64,000 nt of DNA. It comes from Stenotrophomonas maltophilia (GTDB taxonomy: Bacteria; Pseudomonadota; Gammaproteobacteria; Xanthomonadales; Xanthomonadaceae). Every line of letters starts with the position of its first letter. Position 1 is the stretch's first letter. This document shows positions 21,426 to 30,719 of this stretch, in pieces. The translations under genes were made by a program, and so were the position numbers. The DNA is taken from contig NZ_NERD01000002.1 in assembly GCF_002799155.1 (NCBI RefSeq), positions 1,674,001 to 1,738,000 of the forward strand, given 5' to 3'. The notes beneath the pieces were generated by a model. It searched no databases and was not told the origin of the DNA. It saw only the letters and a program-made list of their open reading frames with translations.

Positions 21426-21503
21426 GGCGGTCCTTCCTCCGGTCTGCGTCTGCAGATGGGCTTGTAGCAGACAACGTGCATCACGCCAACAGGCGATACG
21501 AGG

Positions 21504-22901
21504 TCACCGCTGCGGCGGGATGACGCTGCCGGCAATCGTGACGAAGACCGGGTTGGAGTAGAACCACAGATCCTGCCACGGGTCCTCGCCGGGCGCGTCC
21601 GCCAGTGCATCAACCGCACCGGTGCTGTTGCCCCGCACCCGCACGAAGCCGCCGCGCGGCAGTGCCGGCAGTGACCCGCGCGCCACGATCCAGTCACCCT
21701 CCCGCACCCAGGTTGCCGCGTCGAAGCCGCGCCGTTGCATCTGCAGCCTGCCCTCCCCGTCCCTGCCGCCGATGATCAGCTCGATGCGCTTCAGCGCCGG
21801 GTGCTGCCCGTTCGCGTTGGCGCCGGCCGGCTGCCGTACCCGCACCTCCACCTGCATCGTCTGCGCTGGCCGCAGCACCAGCGTATCGCCCATTCCGCCG
21901 CTGGAGTCGCCAGCGGTCACGCGCAATTCCAAGGCATCGATCAGGTCACCGGTGACGGTGAACATGCGCCCCTTGCGCAGCGCATCCAGGATGTCTTCCG
22001 CATCCGGGCGCGCCCAGGCATAGGTCTTGCTGTACTCACCCGGGTCGTAGTCGCGCCCACCGTCGCGCAGGTTCACATGCGAGTCGGAGTTGGCGGTGAT
22101 CCAGAAGCGGATGCCATCGGCCAGCATCTGGTCCCACACACCTCCCACCTGCGCGGTCATCTGGTCATAGCCGCCTACGGTGGGGGCGGCCGCATTGCGG
22201 TACAGCCCGCGTTCGCTGCGGATCGCCTGGTGCCCGGGCGCACCCTCCATGCCTACCAGCACATTGGGTGCGGCCGCATGCCAGCCGCGCAGCTCGCCCG
22301 GGGTCACCTCGCCCCACTGCCCCATCGCCGTCGCGGTGCGCGAGGGATGGTTGATGAACATCAGCGGTGCCGGGCGCAGGCCCCCCAGGTAGGCCAGTGC
22401 GGCCTGCATCTGCTGTTCGCTGTCGCGGCTATCGTGCAGCGGTTCGCTGCGACTGAAATCCCGCTCGGCGGTGACCAGCTGCTCCCGTTCCTGCGGGCCC
22501 GGCGCGATGATCAGGGAGGCGTGCTCGCCTGCGGGCACGTCGAATTCCATGCCATTGAACTGGATCACCTCGGGAACGTCGGTGCGTGCTTGCAGCAGCG
22601 CGGGATACGCCTGGTCGCGGGTGACCGCGGAGTGGCCGGGGCCACCGTGGTCGGTGTGGACCATCCAGCGCAGGCCGAACGCTCTGGCCTGGGCGGCGTT
22701 GCGGCTGCGGCTGTAGGGCGAGTCACCACCGCGGACCGGTGTGGGCGGCGTGGTGCTGCGGTCCCAGTCCACGCTCCATTCGCTGTGCACGTGGTGGTCG
22801 CCGGCCAGCCATTGGCGGCCGGCATCGGCCGCTGTCGTGGCCGTGGCCGAAAATGCCGGGGCCGCTGCGGCGAGCAGCGCCAGCATCAGAGGGGTCTTCA
22901 T
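21504..22901 (-). CDS. Exported PHP-domain phosphoesterase
   Basis: 465 residues from ATG at 22901 with AGGAAAAG in front. A signal peptide (MLALLAAAAPAFSA) precedes the PHP metal site: GDHHVHSEWSVD (HxH motif), MVHTDHGGPGH, NGMEFDVPAGEHASLI, FINHPSR and ITANSDSHVNL, which supply the His/Asp/Glu ligands. It should hydrolyse a phosphoester in the periplasm. It lies 79 bp downstream of a TonB receptor controlled by a FecI/FecR pair, so the receptor may import the product or the phosphorylated substrate. The substrate is unknown. Confidence 0.85.
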   Translation of the reverse strand: MKTPLMLALLAAAAPAFSATATTAADAGRQWLAGDHHVHSEWSVDWDRSTTPPTPVRGGDSPYSRSRNAAQARAFGLRWMVHTDHGGPGHSAVTRDQAYPALLQARTDVPEVIQFNGMEFDVPAGEHASLIIAPGPQEREQLVTAERDFSRSEPLHDSRDSEQQMQAALAYLGGLRPAPLMFINHPSRTATAMGQWGEVTPGELRGWHAAAPNVLVGMEGAPGHQAIRSERGLYRNAAAPTVGGYDQMTAQVGGVWDQMLADGIRFWITANSDSHVNLRDGGRDYDPGEYSKTYAWARPDAEDILDALRKGRMFTVTGDLIDALELRVTAGDSSGGMGDTLVLRPAQTMQVEVRVRQPAGANANGQHPALKRIELIIGGRDGEGRLQMQRRGFDAATWVREGDWIVARGSLPALPRGGFVRVRGNSTGAVDALADAPGEDPWQDLWFYSNPVFVTIAGSVIPPQR

Positions 22902-22979
22902 GAGTCTTTTCCTGAGAAAGCGCACGGACGACGCACGGACCCTCTCCGGTCCGCACGCCGCCCGTGCGGGAACGCTTGC

Positions 22980-25900
22980 CTAGAAGTCCGCGCGCAGGCC
23001 CAGGCTGATGCGACGGCCAGAGGTCTCATCCATGGTCGGGAAGGACGGGTCCATGGTGTAGCCGCTGGTCCGCTCGTTGGTGAGGTTGATGCCCTTCAGG
23101 CTGATCTTGATGTTGTCGGTGATGCGGTAACCGATCGATACGTCCATCTGGCCATAGGCATCGCGCCAGATCGGGTACAGGTTGTAGCCGATCGATTCGA
23201 CGTACTCGTCCTTGTGGTTGTAGGACACGCGCGCGTCGAAACGTTCATTCTCGTAGTACGCGGTGAAGTTCCAGGTCTTCTCCGACAACCCCGGCATCGG
23301 GGTGCGGATGCCCAGGTCGGACTCGCCGGCCAGCGAGCTGTCCAGCATCGTGTAGTTGGCGTTGATGCCGAACCCGTCCAGCCACGGCGTGAACATGTTC
23401 AGCGGCAGCTGCGCCACCAGTTCGATGCCGTCGACCTCGTAGGCACCCTTGGCATTGACCGGCTGGTACACGTCGAAATCGTAGATGCCATTGAGGCTGC
23501 CGTTGGCGTTGTACACCGCCACATCCTGGACCACGCCGGTCAGCGAGTTGATCACCACACCGTCGATGTTCTTGCGGAAGTAGCTGGCGGCGAACAGCGC
23601 GCCGTTGTCCAGGTACTTCTCCAGGCCGATTTCCCACTGCTTGGCGTAGGTCGGCTTCAGTTCGGGATTGCCGTCGGTGAAACGGTAGGAACTCCAGCTG
23701 GCGGTGCGCTTGTAGGCGATGTCGGTCAGCGCCGGGCGCATCATTACCTTGGACGCGGCCGCACGCAGCAGCAGGCCATGCGCGAGCTCGGCGGTCATGT
23801 TGAAGCTGGGCAGCAGATCGTCGTAGCTGCCATCCTTGGACACCGGCGTATCGGTGTAGCCGGTGCTGCCATTGGGCAGCTGGATCGGGTGGTAGCCGAA
23901 CGAATCGACCTTCGTATCCACGTAGCGTGCGCCGGCGTTGACGGTGAAGGGCACGCTGCCGATATCGAAGGCGAAGTCGGCCATCGCGTAGAAGCTCATC
24001 ACCTTCTCATCGACCTGGTAGAACTGGCCCGGGTCGAACGGGGTCTGGAAGCCCGCGTAACGGAATGCGCTGCGGGCGTAGTCGTTGGAGATCTGCTGCC
24101 AGGCCAGCCCCTTGTTGGAGTAGCTGCCGCCGGGGACGATGTCGTCGATGTACTGCAGCGGGCTGTCGGCCATCGTGCGGGTGTTGACCCAGGCCGCGCT
24201 GCCAGCGCTCGGCCCGGTGATCTTCAGTTCGCCATACTGGCGCTCCTTGGATCGGTCGGTGTAGCGCGCGCCGAACCGGACCGTGTGCAGCGCGGGCAGG
24301 AAGGCCATGTCCAGCAGGCGGGTGACATTGACCTGGGCGGCGTACTTGTCATCCTTCACCTTCTCCAGCGTGGTCTCGTAGGCCTCGAACAGATAGCGGC
24401 GCGGATCGTTGTACATGTCGAAGCTGCCGGCGGCGCCGGTGGGAAGGGTTTCACCACTGGCGCCGGTCCAGCGGGTACGCGACGGCGCATAGGCCACATG
24501 CTTGAGGTTGGAGAAATCCGAAGTCTTCTCCGCGCCCGAATACCCTACCAGCGCATCCACGTACCAGCGGTCACCCTTCCAGTCCACGGCCAGGCTGTAC
24601 TGGCTGTAGTCGGTCTTGTTGATCCGCTCCTTGCTCAGCATCTCGTGCTGGGTGGCGGTGTAGGACACATCACGCAGCACCACCATGCCGTACTCGGACA
24701 GGGTGCTGGCGTCGTACGAATGGATGGTGTCGAAGGTGCTGCGGCTGGAGGCGGAATAGGCGGCCGCGTCGTACTCGTCCTCGGTGCTGTCATAGCCACC
24801 GACCATCGCGTCGAAGGTCAGGCTGAAATTGTTGCTCGGCTTGTACTGCAGCGATCCAGTCGCGCCCCACTTGTCCTGCTCGTTGAGGTAGACGCGGTCG
24901 CCGACCTTGTCCTGGAACACGACCCGGTTGGTCTGCTCGGCATCATTGCGGTTGGTGATGTTGACGCCTGCGTCGCGGCGCAGCACCGACTGCGCCTGGG
25001 TGCCGCGGGTACCCGAGGCCGTGAGGAAGCGTGACGATGGGCGGAAGTTGATGCCCGAAGTGGAGTCGGTCCGGTTGGTGCGCTTGGACTGCGAGTACGA
25101 CACCAGTGCGCCCCAGTCCCCCCACGTGTCGGCGGCGAGGAAGGCAAAGCGCGGGTCCACTTCCTCCGAGATGCTGTTGTGCGCGCCCTCGGCGGAGAAC
25201 ACCAGCTTGCGTTCGTTGTAGTCGAACGGGCGCGCGGTGGAAATCTTCACCGAGCCGGCAATGCCCCCCTCCTCGTCCGCAGCCGTGGGCGACTTCTGCA
25301 CGGTCACCTGCTGGATGATCTCCGAGGCGAACATGTCGAATTCCACGTCGCGCCCGCCGCTGCCCGAAGCGGTGGCCAGGTCGTTGATCGAAACGTGGGT
25401 GTACTCCGAAGGCAGGCCACGCACATTGACCTTGGTGCCCAGGCCCTTGTTGCGTTCGATGGTCACGCCCGGCATGCGCTGCAGCGCTTCTGCGAGATTC
25501 TGTTCGGGAAAGTCGGCCACGTCGGTGGCAACGATCGAGTCAGAGAAGCCCACGGTGGCGCGCTTGATGTCCACCGCCTGCTCCAGGCTGCGGCTGTAGC
25601 TGCCGGTGACCTGGATGGTTTCCAGGTTGGCCGCCTGCGCGCTGGGCGCCGCCGCCCCTGCCTGCGCCGATGCCGCGACCGCGCCGCCCACGGGGCCTGG
25701 CGTTGCCAGCGCCGAGGTGGATGCCGGTGCAGCCGCATCCTGCGCTTCGATGGTGACGGTGGTGGCGTTGAGATAGCGGTAGCGCAGGCCGGTCCCGGCC
25801 AGCAGGCGGCTGAGCGCCGCGTCCGCGCTCAGCCCGGCCGGTACGCCCGCGGTACGCGGATTGCCGGCAGTCTGCGCGTTGTAGACGAACTGCAGGCCGG

Positions 25901-26048
25901 TCTGGCGCGACAGCGCGTTGAGCGCCCCATCCAATGGCTGCGAGGCGATCGCCTCGCTGGCGATGCGGGCCGGTTCTGCGGCGTGGGCGCCGGCCGTGGC
26001 GGTGACCTGCAGTGCAAGGGCGATGGAAAGGAACAGTGTGCGGCGCAT
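22980..26048 (-). CDS. TonB-dependent receptor with signalling domain
   Basis: 1022 residues. After a signal peptide comes an STN domain (PLDGALNALSRQTGLQFVYN at residues 40-59), used for signalling to FecR. The plug follows, with FPEQNLAEALQRMPGVTIER, VNVRGLPSEYTHVSINDL and TVQKSPTAADEEGGIAGSV. The barrel ends in an aromatic residue (SLGLRADF). This style is typical of large TonB receptors of Xanthomonadaceae that import carbohydrates or other organics, less so of siderophore receptors. It stands behind fecI/fecR-type genes and before the phosphoesterase gene. Confidence 0.92.
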   Translation of the reverse strand: MRRTLFLSIALALQVTATAGAHAAEPARIASEAIASQPLDGALNALSRQTGLQFVYNAQTAGNPRTAGVPAGLSADAALSRLLAGTGLRYRYLNATTVTIEAQDAAAPASTSALATPGPVGGAVAASAQAGAAAPSAQAANLETIQVTGSYSRSLEQAVDIKRATVGFSDSIVATDVADFPEQNLAEALQRMPGVTIERNKGLGTKVNVRGLPSEYTHVSINDLATASGSGGRDVEFDMFASEIIQQVTVQKSPTAADEEGGIAGSVKISTARPFDYNERKLVFSAEGAHNSISEEVDPRFAFLAADTWGDWGALVSYSQSKRTNRTDSTSGINFRPSSRFLTASGTRGTQAQSVLRRDAGVNITNRNDAEQTNRVVFQDKVGDRVYLNEQDKWGATGSLQYKPSNNFSLTFDAMVGGYDSTEDEYDAAAYSASSRSTFDTIHSYDASTLSEYGMVVLRDVSYTATQHEMLSKERINKTDYSQYSLAVDWKGDRWYVDALVGYSGAEKTSDFSNLKHVAYAPSRTRWTGASGETLPTGAAGSFDMYNDPRRYLFEAYETTLEKVKDDKYAAQVNVTRLLDMAFLPALHTVRFGARYTDRSKERQYGELKITGPSAGSAAWVNTRTMADSPLQYIDDIVPGGSYSNKGLAWQQISNDYARSAFRYAGFQTPFDPGQFYQVDEKVMSFYAMADFAFDIGSVPFTVNAGARYVDTKVDSFGYHPIQLPNGSTGYTDTPVSKDGSYDDLLPSFNMTAELAHGLLLRAAASKVMMRPALTDIAYKRTASWSSYRFTDGNPELKPTYAKQWEIGLEKYLDNGALFAASYFRKNIDGVVINSLTGVVQDVAVYNANGSLNGIYDFDVYQPVNAKGAYEVDGIELVAQLPLNMFTPWLDGFGINANYTMLDSSLAGESDLGIRTPMPGLSEKTWNFTAYYENERFDARVSYNHKDEYVESIGYNLYPIWRDAYGQMDVSIGYRITDNIKISLKGINLTNERTSGYTMDPSFPTMDETSGRRISLGLRADF

Positions 26049-26161
26049 CGTGGGATCCAGTGAGGGAATGGCGGTGGTCGCGGAACGGATGTGTTCCTGC
26101 TTTCCCCAACTACGAGGGCGCAGCGCGCTGATCGGGCACCGCTTTTTCGATGAATTTTTTC

Positions 26162-27205
26162 TTACAGCGCCGGCGGCGACCCGGCACGTAGCCGCACGTG
26201 GATCCCGTCCGCATCGGCCTGCGTGAACAGCGTCGGCTGCTGGTCAAGAAACGCACGCAGCGATGCCACGTCATCGGCGCGCAGGTTACCGGTCAGGCGC
26301 AGCGCGCCGGCGTCGTCGCTGACATGCAGGCGCAGCGCGTTGCGCCGGTTGAAGCGGTCGGCCACGTCGCGCAGTGCTTCGTCGCGGAAGATCACCCGCC
26401 CTGACCACCACGCGGTCATGCTGGCGGCATCCTCGTCGCGGATGCGCACGCGCTGGTCACGGTAATCGACCTGCGCGGCCTGCCCGGCGCCAAGGTCGGC
26501 GAGCATGCGGCCGCGACCACCATCGCCACGCACATGCACGCGGCCCTCGCTCACCCCGATGCGCGCCTGCTCGCGCAGCAGCGAGACATCGAACGTGGTG
26601 CCGATATCGGTGACCCGCAGGCCTGCGGCGTGCACCGCGAAGGGGCGCCGGTCCTTAGCCACGGCGAAGCTGGCCTGGCCACGTTCGAGCTCGACGCGCC
26701 GCCCCAGCAGGGTCATGCGCACCGATATCTCGCTTTCCGCATCCAGGCGCACGACGGTGCTGTCGGACAGGGTGATCTGGCGTGGCGTGCCATGTGCGGC
26801 CACATAGTGCCCGGTGCGCGGCCAGGCAACGGTGGTGCCCACCCCGACGGCCAGCAACAGCACCGCCGCCACCGCGATGCGGGGCAGCCCGAGTACCGGC
26901 CGCGCCGCGCGTTCCCGGGCTGCAACGGCGGGCCGTGGCGACAACCGCACTACATTGTCGACGTCGTTGCGGGTTGGCGCAGGCGCGCTCAACAGCGCGT
27001 CCAGGTCATCGGGCATGCCGCGCAGCGTCTCGGCCAGTGCCCCGGCCACCTCGCTGATGGCCATGTACTCACGCAGATGGTCGGGGGACACCAGCAGCCA
27101 CTGCATGAAAGCGCGCTGCTGCGATGGGCTGAGGTCACCTTCGCGCTGCAGCGCATGCCAGTGCGCGGCGGCCCGGGTCAGCGCCGACGGGTGTTCAATG
27201 GCCAC
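26162..27205 (-). CDS. FecR-type anti-sigma factor
   Basis: 347 residues. GTG at 27205 is preferred because GGGGAGG lies 8 bases upstream; GTG at 27211 overlaps the sigma gene stop but is too close to the site. An N-terminal domain (HWHALQREGDLSPSQQRAFM, then WLLVSPDHLREYM) binds the sigma factor, one membrane span follows (RIAVAAVLLLAVGVGTTVAW) and a periplasmic FecR domain (TPRQITLSDSTVVRLDAESE, ELERGQASFAVAKDRRPF, GTTFDVSLL). It senses the occupied TonB receptor and controls the sigma factor. Confidence 0.92.
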   Translation of the reverse strand: MAIEHPSALTRAAAHWHALQREGDLSPSQQRAFMQWLLVSPDHLREYMAISEVAGALAETLRGMPDDLDALLSAPAPTRNDVDNVVRLSPRPAVAARERAARPVLGLPRIAVAAVLLLAVGVGTTVAWPRTGHYVAAHGTPRQITLSDSTVVRLDAESEISVRMTLLGRRVELERGQASFAVAKDRRPFAVHAAGLRVTDIGTTFDVSLLREQARIGVSEGRVHVRGDGGRGRMLADLGAGQAAQVDYRDQRVRIRDEDAASMTAWWSGRVIFRDEALRDVADRFNRRNALRLHVSDDAGALRLTGNLRADDVASLRAFLDQQPTLFTQADADGIHVRLRAGSPPAL

Positions 27206-27207
27206 GC

Positions 27208-27732
27208 TCACGACCTCCCCGCCGGTTCGGCCATCGCCCGGCGGCATACCGACAGCCCGCGTACCACGTGCTTCTTCACCATGTGCGGTGAAACACCCAT
27301 GCGTTCGGCGATCTGCTTGTAGCTCAATCCATCGCGGTACTGCATGACCAGCACCGCCCGGGTGTGCTCGGGAAGGGTTCCCAGTGCCGCCTGCAGGCGT
27401 TGACGGCGCTGTTCGCGTTCGGCGGCATCTTCCACGCATTCCCCGCTGGCCAGGCTTTGGCCCGGGCCTTCGATCTCTTCGATGGACAGCGTCGACCAGC
27501 GCCGGCGCGCGGCCTGCTCGCGGGCCAGATTCTGCGCGACAGTGAACAGGTACGCTTCCGGGTTGGCGATCGGCTCGCCCTTGCCTTCATGCGCACGCAG
27601 CAGGCGCAGATAGGTTTCCTGCACCAGGTCCTCGGCATCCTGACGCGCGCCGCGCCGCACGAAAAAGCCGCGCAGCAGCGGCGCGTGGTCCTCGAACATG
27701 CGCGCCAGGCGCCGTCTTGCCTGCTCGGCCAC
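27208..27732 (-). CDS. FecI-type ECF sigma factor
   Basis: 174 residues. Region 2 shows ARQDAEDLVQETYLRLL, and region 4 shows LGTLPEHTRAVLVMQYRDGL followed by SYKQIAERMGVSPHMVKKHV, the DNA-binding helix-turn-helix of FecI-like sigma factors. It would direct RNA polymerase to the downstream TonB receptor gene after the FecR signal. It overlaps the FecR region by coupling. Confidence 0.92.
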   Translation of the reverse strand: MAEQARRRLARMFEDHAPLLRGFFVRRGARQDAEDLVQETYLRLLRAHEGKGEPIANPEAYLFTVAQNLAREQAARRRWSTLSIEEIEGPGQSLASGECVEDAAEREQRRQRLQAALGTLPEHTRAVLVMQYRDGLSYKQIAERMGVSPHMVKKHVVRGLSVCRRAMAEPAGRS

Positions 27733-27809
27733 CTGCGTCGCCTTTACCCCCTGAAGTGCGCCGCAAGGTAAGCGTGCCGTATGACGCGTTCATGACGGCC
27801 GCCTCGCCG

Positions 27810-28640
27810 TCAGGCGCCGGTCCCTGCGTCGGCGTCGACGGGCAGCGGGCGGCGTGCTGCGTCGATCAGCTGCAGCACCACCGCCTTGCCGCTGCAGGCG
27901 GGCATCGCGCGCACCAGATTGCGCAGGAGCCGCAGATCCTGCATGTCGCCCAGTCGATCACTGAGCTGATGCAGCGATCGGGCGGCCTTGCCGTGTTCCG
28001 GCCCTTCGCGGGAGCGTCCAGGGCGCAGTTTCATCTCCTTGAGCAGTTCCAGCTGCATGCGCAGCCGCCGCGCGCGCCGGCGCCAGCGGTGGACGCCTTC
28101 GACGTCGTGGGTACCGCCATGGGTCGCGCGGGTTGCGGCCTTGCGGACCCGGCGTCGGGTCCGCTCCAGCCCGGCGCGGACGTCCCGACGGCGCAGTGCG
28201 TGCCAGGGCTGGTCCTGCAGCTGCCGGGCGACGCGCCGAAGCGTCATGGCCCTGCGCTGCAGCCCGGGATCCCGCCGCAGCAGCTGCTCGAGAATGCGTG
28301 CACGCCTGGCCGAGAGCACATCGATCACCGCTGCCCAGCCCGGTGCCGGATGAAGCTGCTGCAGCCGCTGCGCCGCTTCCACCACGACATGCGCATCGCG
28401 TGCATCGGACAGGCTGACGCCCAGGCGGCGCAGCGTGGCATCCAGGTCCTGCAGATCGAACGCTGGATTGCGCACCAGCGCCAGCAGCGAACGCAGTTTC
28501 CTGATGTGCTTGCGGACGGAATGGATCGCGGCATGCGGATCGGCGAGCAGCGAAAGCTGCTGGAGTGCCTCCCGGCACTCACGCTGCGCGCGCTTGCTGA
28601 TGATCGGCCCTGCAGCAACGGCTGGCATGGGGATATCCAT
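27810..28640 (-). CDS. CHAD domain protein
   Basis: 276 residues from ATG at 28640. HSVRKHIRKLRSLLALVRN near the start and GVHRWRRRARRLRMQLELL in the middle are the two HxxRxxxxxLR repeats of the CHAD domain, an alpha-helical bundle full of His and Arg that binds polyphosphate. Usually near polyphosphate metabolism; none of those genes is close here. Stand-alone, opposite to no obvious partner. Confidence 0.88.
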   Translation of the reverse strand: MDIPMPAVAAGPIISKRAQRECREALQQLSLLADPHAAIHSVRKHIRKLRSLLALVRNPAFDLQDLDATLRRLGVSLSDARDAHVVVEAAQRLQQLHPAPGWAAVIDVLSARRARILEQLLRRDPGLQRRAMTLRRVARQLQDQPWHALRRRDVRAGLERTRRRVRKAATRATHGGTHDVEGVHRWRRRARRLRMQLELLKEMKLRPGRSREGPEHGKAARSLHQLSDRLGDMQDLRLLRNLVRAMPACSGKAVVLQLIDAARRPLPVDADAGTGA

Positions 28641-28884
28641 CGCATGGGTGGGGTCGAGTGTACCCGCCGGTCGCGAACAGACCAACGACGAGTCCTTGGG
28701 GGGGTGTGCTGCATCGCCGTATCACCACCGTCGCAATGGGCGACGGACGGAGCCACCTCTGCCGAACAACCGATGCGGTGATCGACATCGTCCGGCGCAT
28801 CTGCGCCAGAGCGGCAACGGCACCCACGAGGCCTGGGTAGCATCGCGTGCCAGCGGAAACAGCTGCGAATGACGATGGTGCAGT

Positions 28885-29325
28885 TCAGCGCGCAGTTGGG
28901 CGCGATTTGGCCCGGAGATAAGCGAGCACCAAAGCCGCAACGGGTATCGCCAGCAATGCCGCTGCCAACGCGGGATCAGGAAGCACGAACGCCGTATAGA
29001 AGACATCCGCGCAATCGAGGCTGGCCAGCATCAGCGAGAAGCCTACAAAGGCCACGCAAATGTAGAAAAGCCAGACCTCGTAAACCCGTACGCGACACAG
29101 CAGGCGAATGACTCGCAGCACCAGTGGCAGCGCGAAGACGACAAACGCCATGATCATTACATCGTCATCGCCGCCCGAGCTTAAGAGCTCTTTGCAGAAG
29201 AATGGGCCGGGTGCTGCAAAGCCACCGGGCGACCACTTCTGCCAGATCCAAGGGGTAGATGCCAGCAAGGCAAGAAGCATCATATAGACAAGCAACAGTC
29301 CTGCACGCAGGTTTCGTTGGGTCAA
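28885..29325 (-). CDS. Hypothetical integral membrane protein
   Basis: 146 residues if it begins at TTG 29325, which has GAGG 8 bases upstream; an ATG lies 14 codons on. Four hydrophobic segments can be seen (GLLLVYMMLLALLAS, VMIMAFVVFALPLVLRVI, VWLFYICVAFVGFSLML, PALAAALLAIPVAALVLAYL). No family recognised. The base composition is lower in GC than the neighbours. Confidence 0.6.
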   Translation of the reverse strand: MTQRNLRAGLLLVYMMLLALLASTPWIWQKWSPGGFAAPGPFFCKELLSSGGDDDVMIMAFVVFALPLVLRVIRLLCRVRVYEVWLFYICVAFVGFSLMLASLDCADVFYTAFVLPDPALAAALLAIPVAALVLAYLRAKSRPTAR

Positions 29326-29442
29326 GCTGTATACCTCTCACGACGGGCACTTCTTCATGGTGATCCTGCCAGGAACCCCCTGAATGATGCCGACCGCTTC
29401 ATCCTGGCCGAGGCGCACTTCCGGTGGCGCCACTGCGGTCGC

Positions 29443-29919
29443 TCACATCCCCAGGTCAGACAGCCCCGGGTGATCATCGGGGCGACGCCCCAGTGGCCAG
29501 TGGAACCTGCGATCGCTTTCCTTGATCGGCATGTCGTTGATGCTCGAGAAGCGGCGCTGCATCAGGCCATCGGCGCCGAATTCCCAGTTCTCGTTCCCAT
29601 AGGAGCGGAACCAGTTGCCGGAGTCGTCATGCCACTCATAGGCGTAGCGCACGGCAATGCGGTTGTCGGTGAAGGCCCATAGCTCCTTGATCAGGCGGTA
29701 CTCAAGCTCCTTGTTCCACTTGCGAGCCAGGAACTGCCGGGCTTCCTCGCGGCCATGGGTGAACTCGGCACGGTTGCGCCACTCGGTGTCCAGCGAATAG
29801 GCCAGCGAAACCTTGTCGGCATCGCGGGTGTTCCAGCCGTCTTCGGCAAGACGAACCTTCTCGATGGCCGATTCACGGGTGAACGGGGGAAGTGGCGGGC
29901 GGACTGATTCAGTGGACAC
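29443..29919 (-). CDS. DUF1348 (NTF2-like) family protein
   Basis: 158 residues from GTG at 29919 with GGAGG 7 bases ahead. [19 protein letters not shown] and [20 protein letters not shown], then [19 protein letters not shown] with WEFGADGLM are the family signature of DUF1348, an NTF2/SnoaL fold. Such proteins bind or isomerise small molecules. It lies 61 bp downstream of the TetR gene and in the same direction, so both may be one unit. Confidence 0.88.
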   Translation of the reverse strand: MSTESVRPPLPPFTRESAIEKVRLAEDGWNTRDADKVSLAYSLDTEWRNRAEFTHGREEARQFLARKWNKELEYRLIKELWAFTDNRIAVRYAYEWHDDSGNWFRSYGNENWEFGADGLMQRRFSSINDMPIKESDRRFHWPLGRRPDDHPGLSDLGM

Positions 29920-29980
29920 GGTGGGGCCTCCAATCAAGTGGATGAACGGGGTGCTTCGACGGGTTTTGATGACTCAGGCG

Positions 29981-30550
29981 TCAGCGCCTGGCCTGCTCCA
30001 ACAACACCGCTGCAACATCCCTTGCAGTGTCTGCGGCGCCGTAATCGCCCATCACGCGCGAGACGGTGATGGCGCCTTCCATGAGAACCAGCAGCTGCCG
30101 CGCCAAGGCAGCCGGTTGCTCGATATCCAGCTGTGCGGTCAGTTCCAGCGTGTAATCCAGCAACTTCTGCTTGTGATGTCTGGCGATGTGGCGAATCGGA
30201 TCGTCGGGGTCGCCGACCTCGCCTGCAGTGTTGATGAAGGCACAGCCGCGATAGCCCTCGGACTGGAACCAGTCCTTGAGCACGGTGAACATGCCGAGGA
30301 TGCGCGCCTCCGGGGTCTCGGCCTTGTCGCACTCCTGCTGGAACCACTGAAGCCAACGAACGTCGCGCGCATTCAACGCAGCTGCGGCTACCTGGTCCTT
30401 GTTTTCGAAGTGACGGTAGATGCTCTTCCGGGCGACGCCGGAAGTTTTCACCAGCAGGTCCATGCCGGTGGCATGGATCCCGTTCTGGTAGATCAGCGCC
30501 TCGGCCGTAGCCAGGATCTTCTGTTGGGTGTCGGTGCCAGCCTTGCTCAT
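29981..30550 (-). CDS. TetR family transcriptional regulator
   Basis: 189 residues from ATG at 30550. The TetR helix-turn-helix is seen at residues 10-50: QQKILATAEALIYQNGIHAT, then SGVARKSIYRHFENKDQ. The ligand-binding part follows, with GCAFINTAGEVGDPDDP as in regulators of the AcrR/NemR type. It faces the divergent hydrolase gene across a 20-bp palindrome at 30559-30578 that starts 8 bp upstream of its own ATG, so self-repression is likely. Confidence 0.9.
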   Translation of the reverse strand: MSKAGTDTQQKILATAEALIYQNGIHATGMDLLVKTSGVARKSIYRHFENKDQVAAAALNARDVRWLQWFQQECDKAETPEARILGMFTVLKDWFQSEGYRGCAFINTAGEVGDPDDPIRHIARHHKQKLLDYTLELTAQLDIEQPAALARQLLVLMEGAITVSRVMGDYGAADTARDVAAVLLEQARR

Positions 30551-30558
30551 GGCCACAA

Positions 30559-30578
30559 GGTAGAACGCTCGTTCTACC
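30559..30578. promoter_or_regulatory. Palindromic TetR operator candidate
   Basis: GGTAGAACG-CT-CGTTCTACC is a perfect 20-bp inverted repeat right before tetR, with a core (AGAACG..CGTTCT) typical of TetR-family operators. Confidence 0.75.
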
Positions 30579-30719
30579 CATGTCAACAAGCCATGGCGGG
30601 CGGTTCGTACGCGCACAACCATGCAAGACGATCCATCAAGAAATCCGGACGGTTCATCACCCAGGCGCCTGGTTGCAGGCGCAAAGTACGCCTCACCACC
30701 CACCCATGAGAGTTTCCGC

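Noticed and set aside
21735..25034. Long + strand frame of 1099 codons opposite the PHP and TonB receptor genes
   Set aside because: Antisense shadow across two genes; composition is repetitive (Val/Gly/His/Arg) and there are no motifs or ribosome site.
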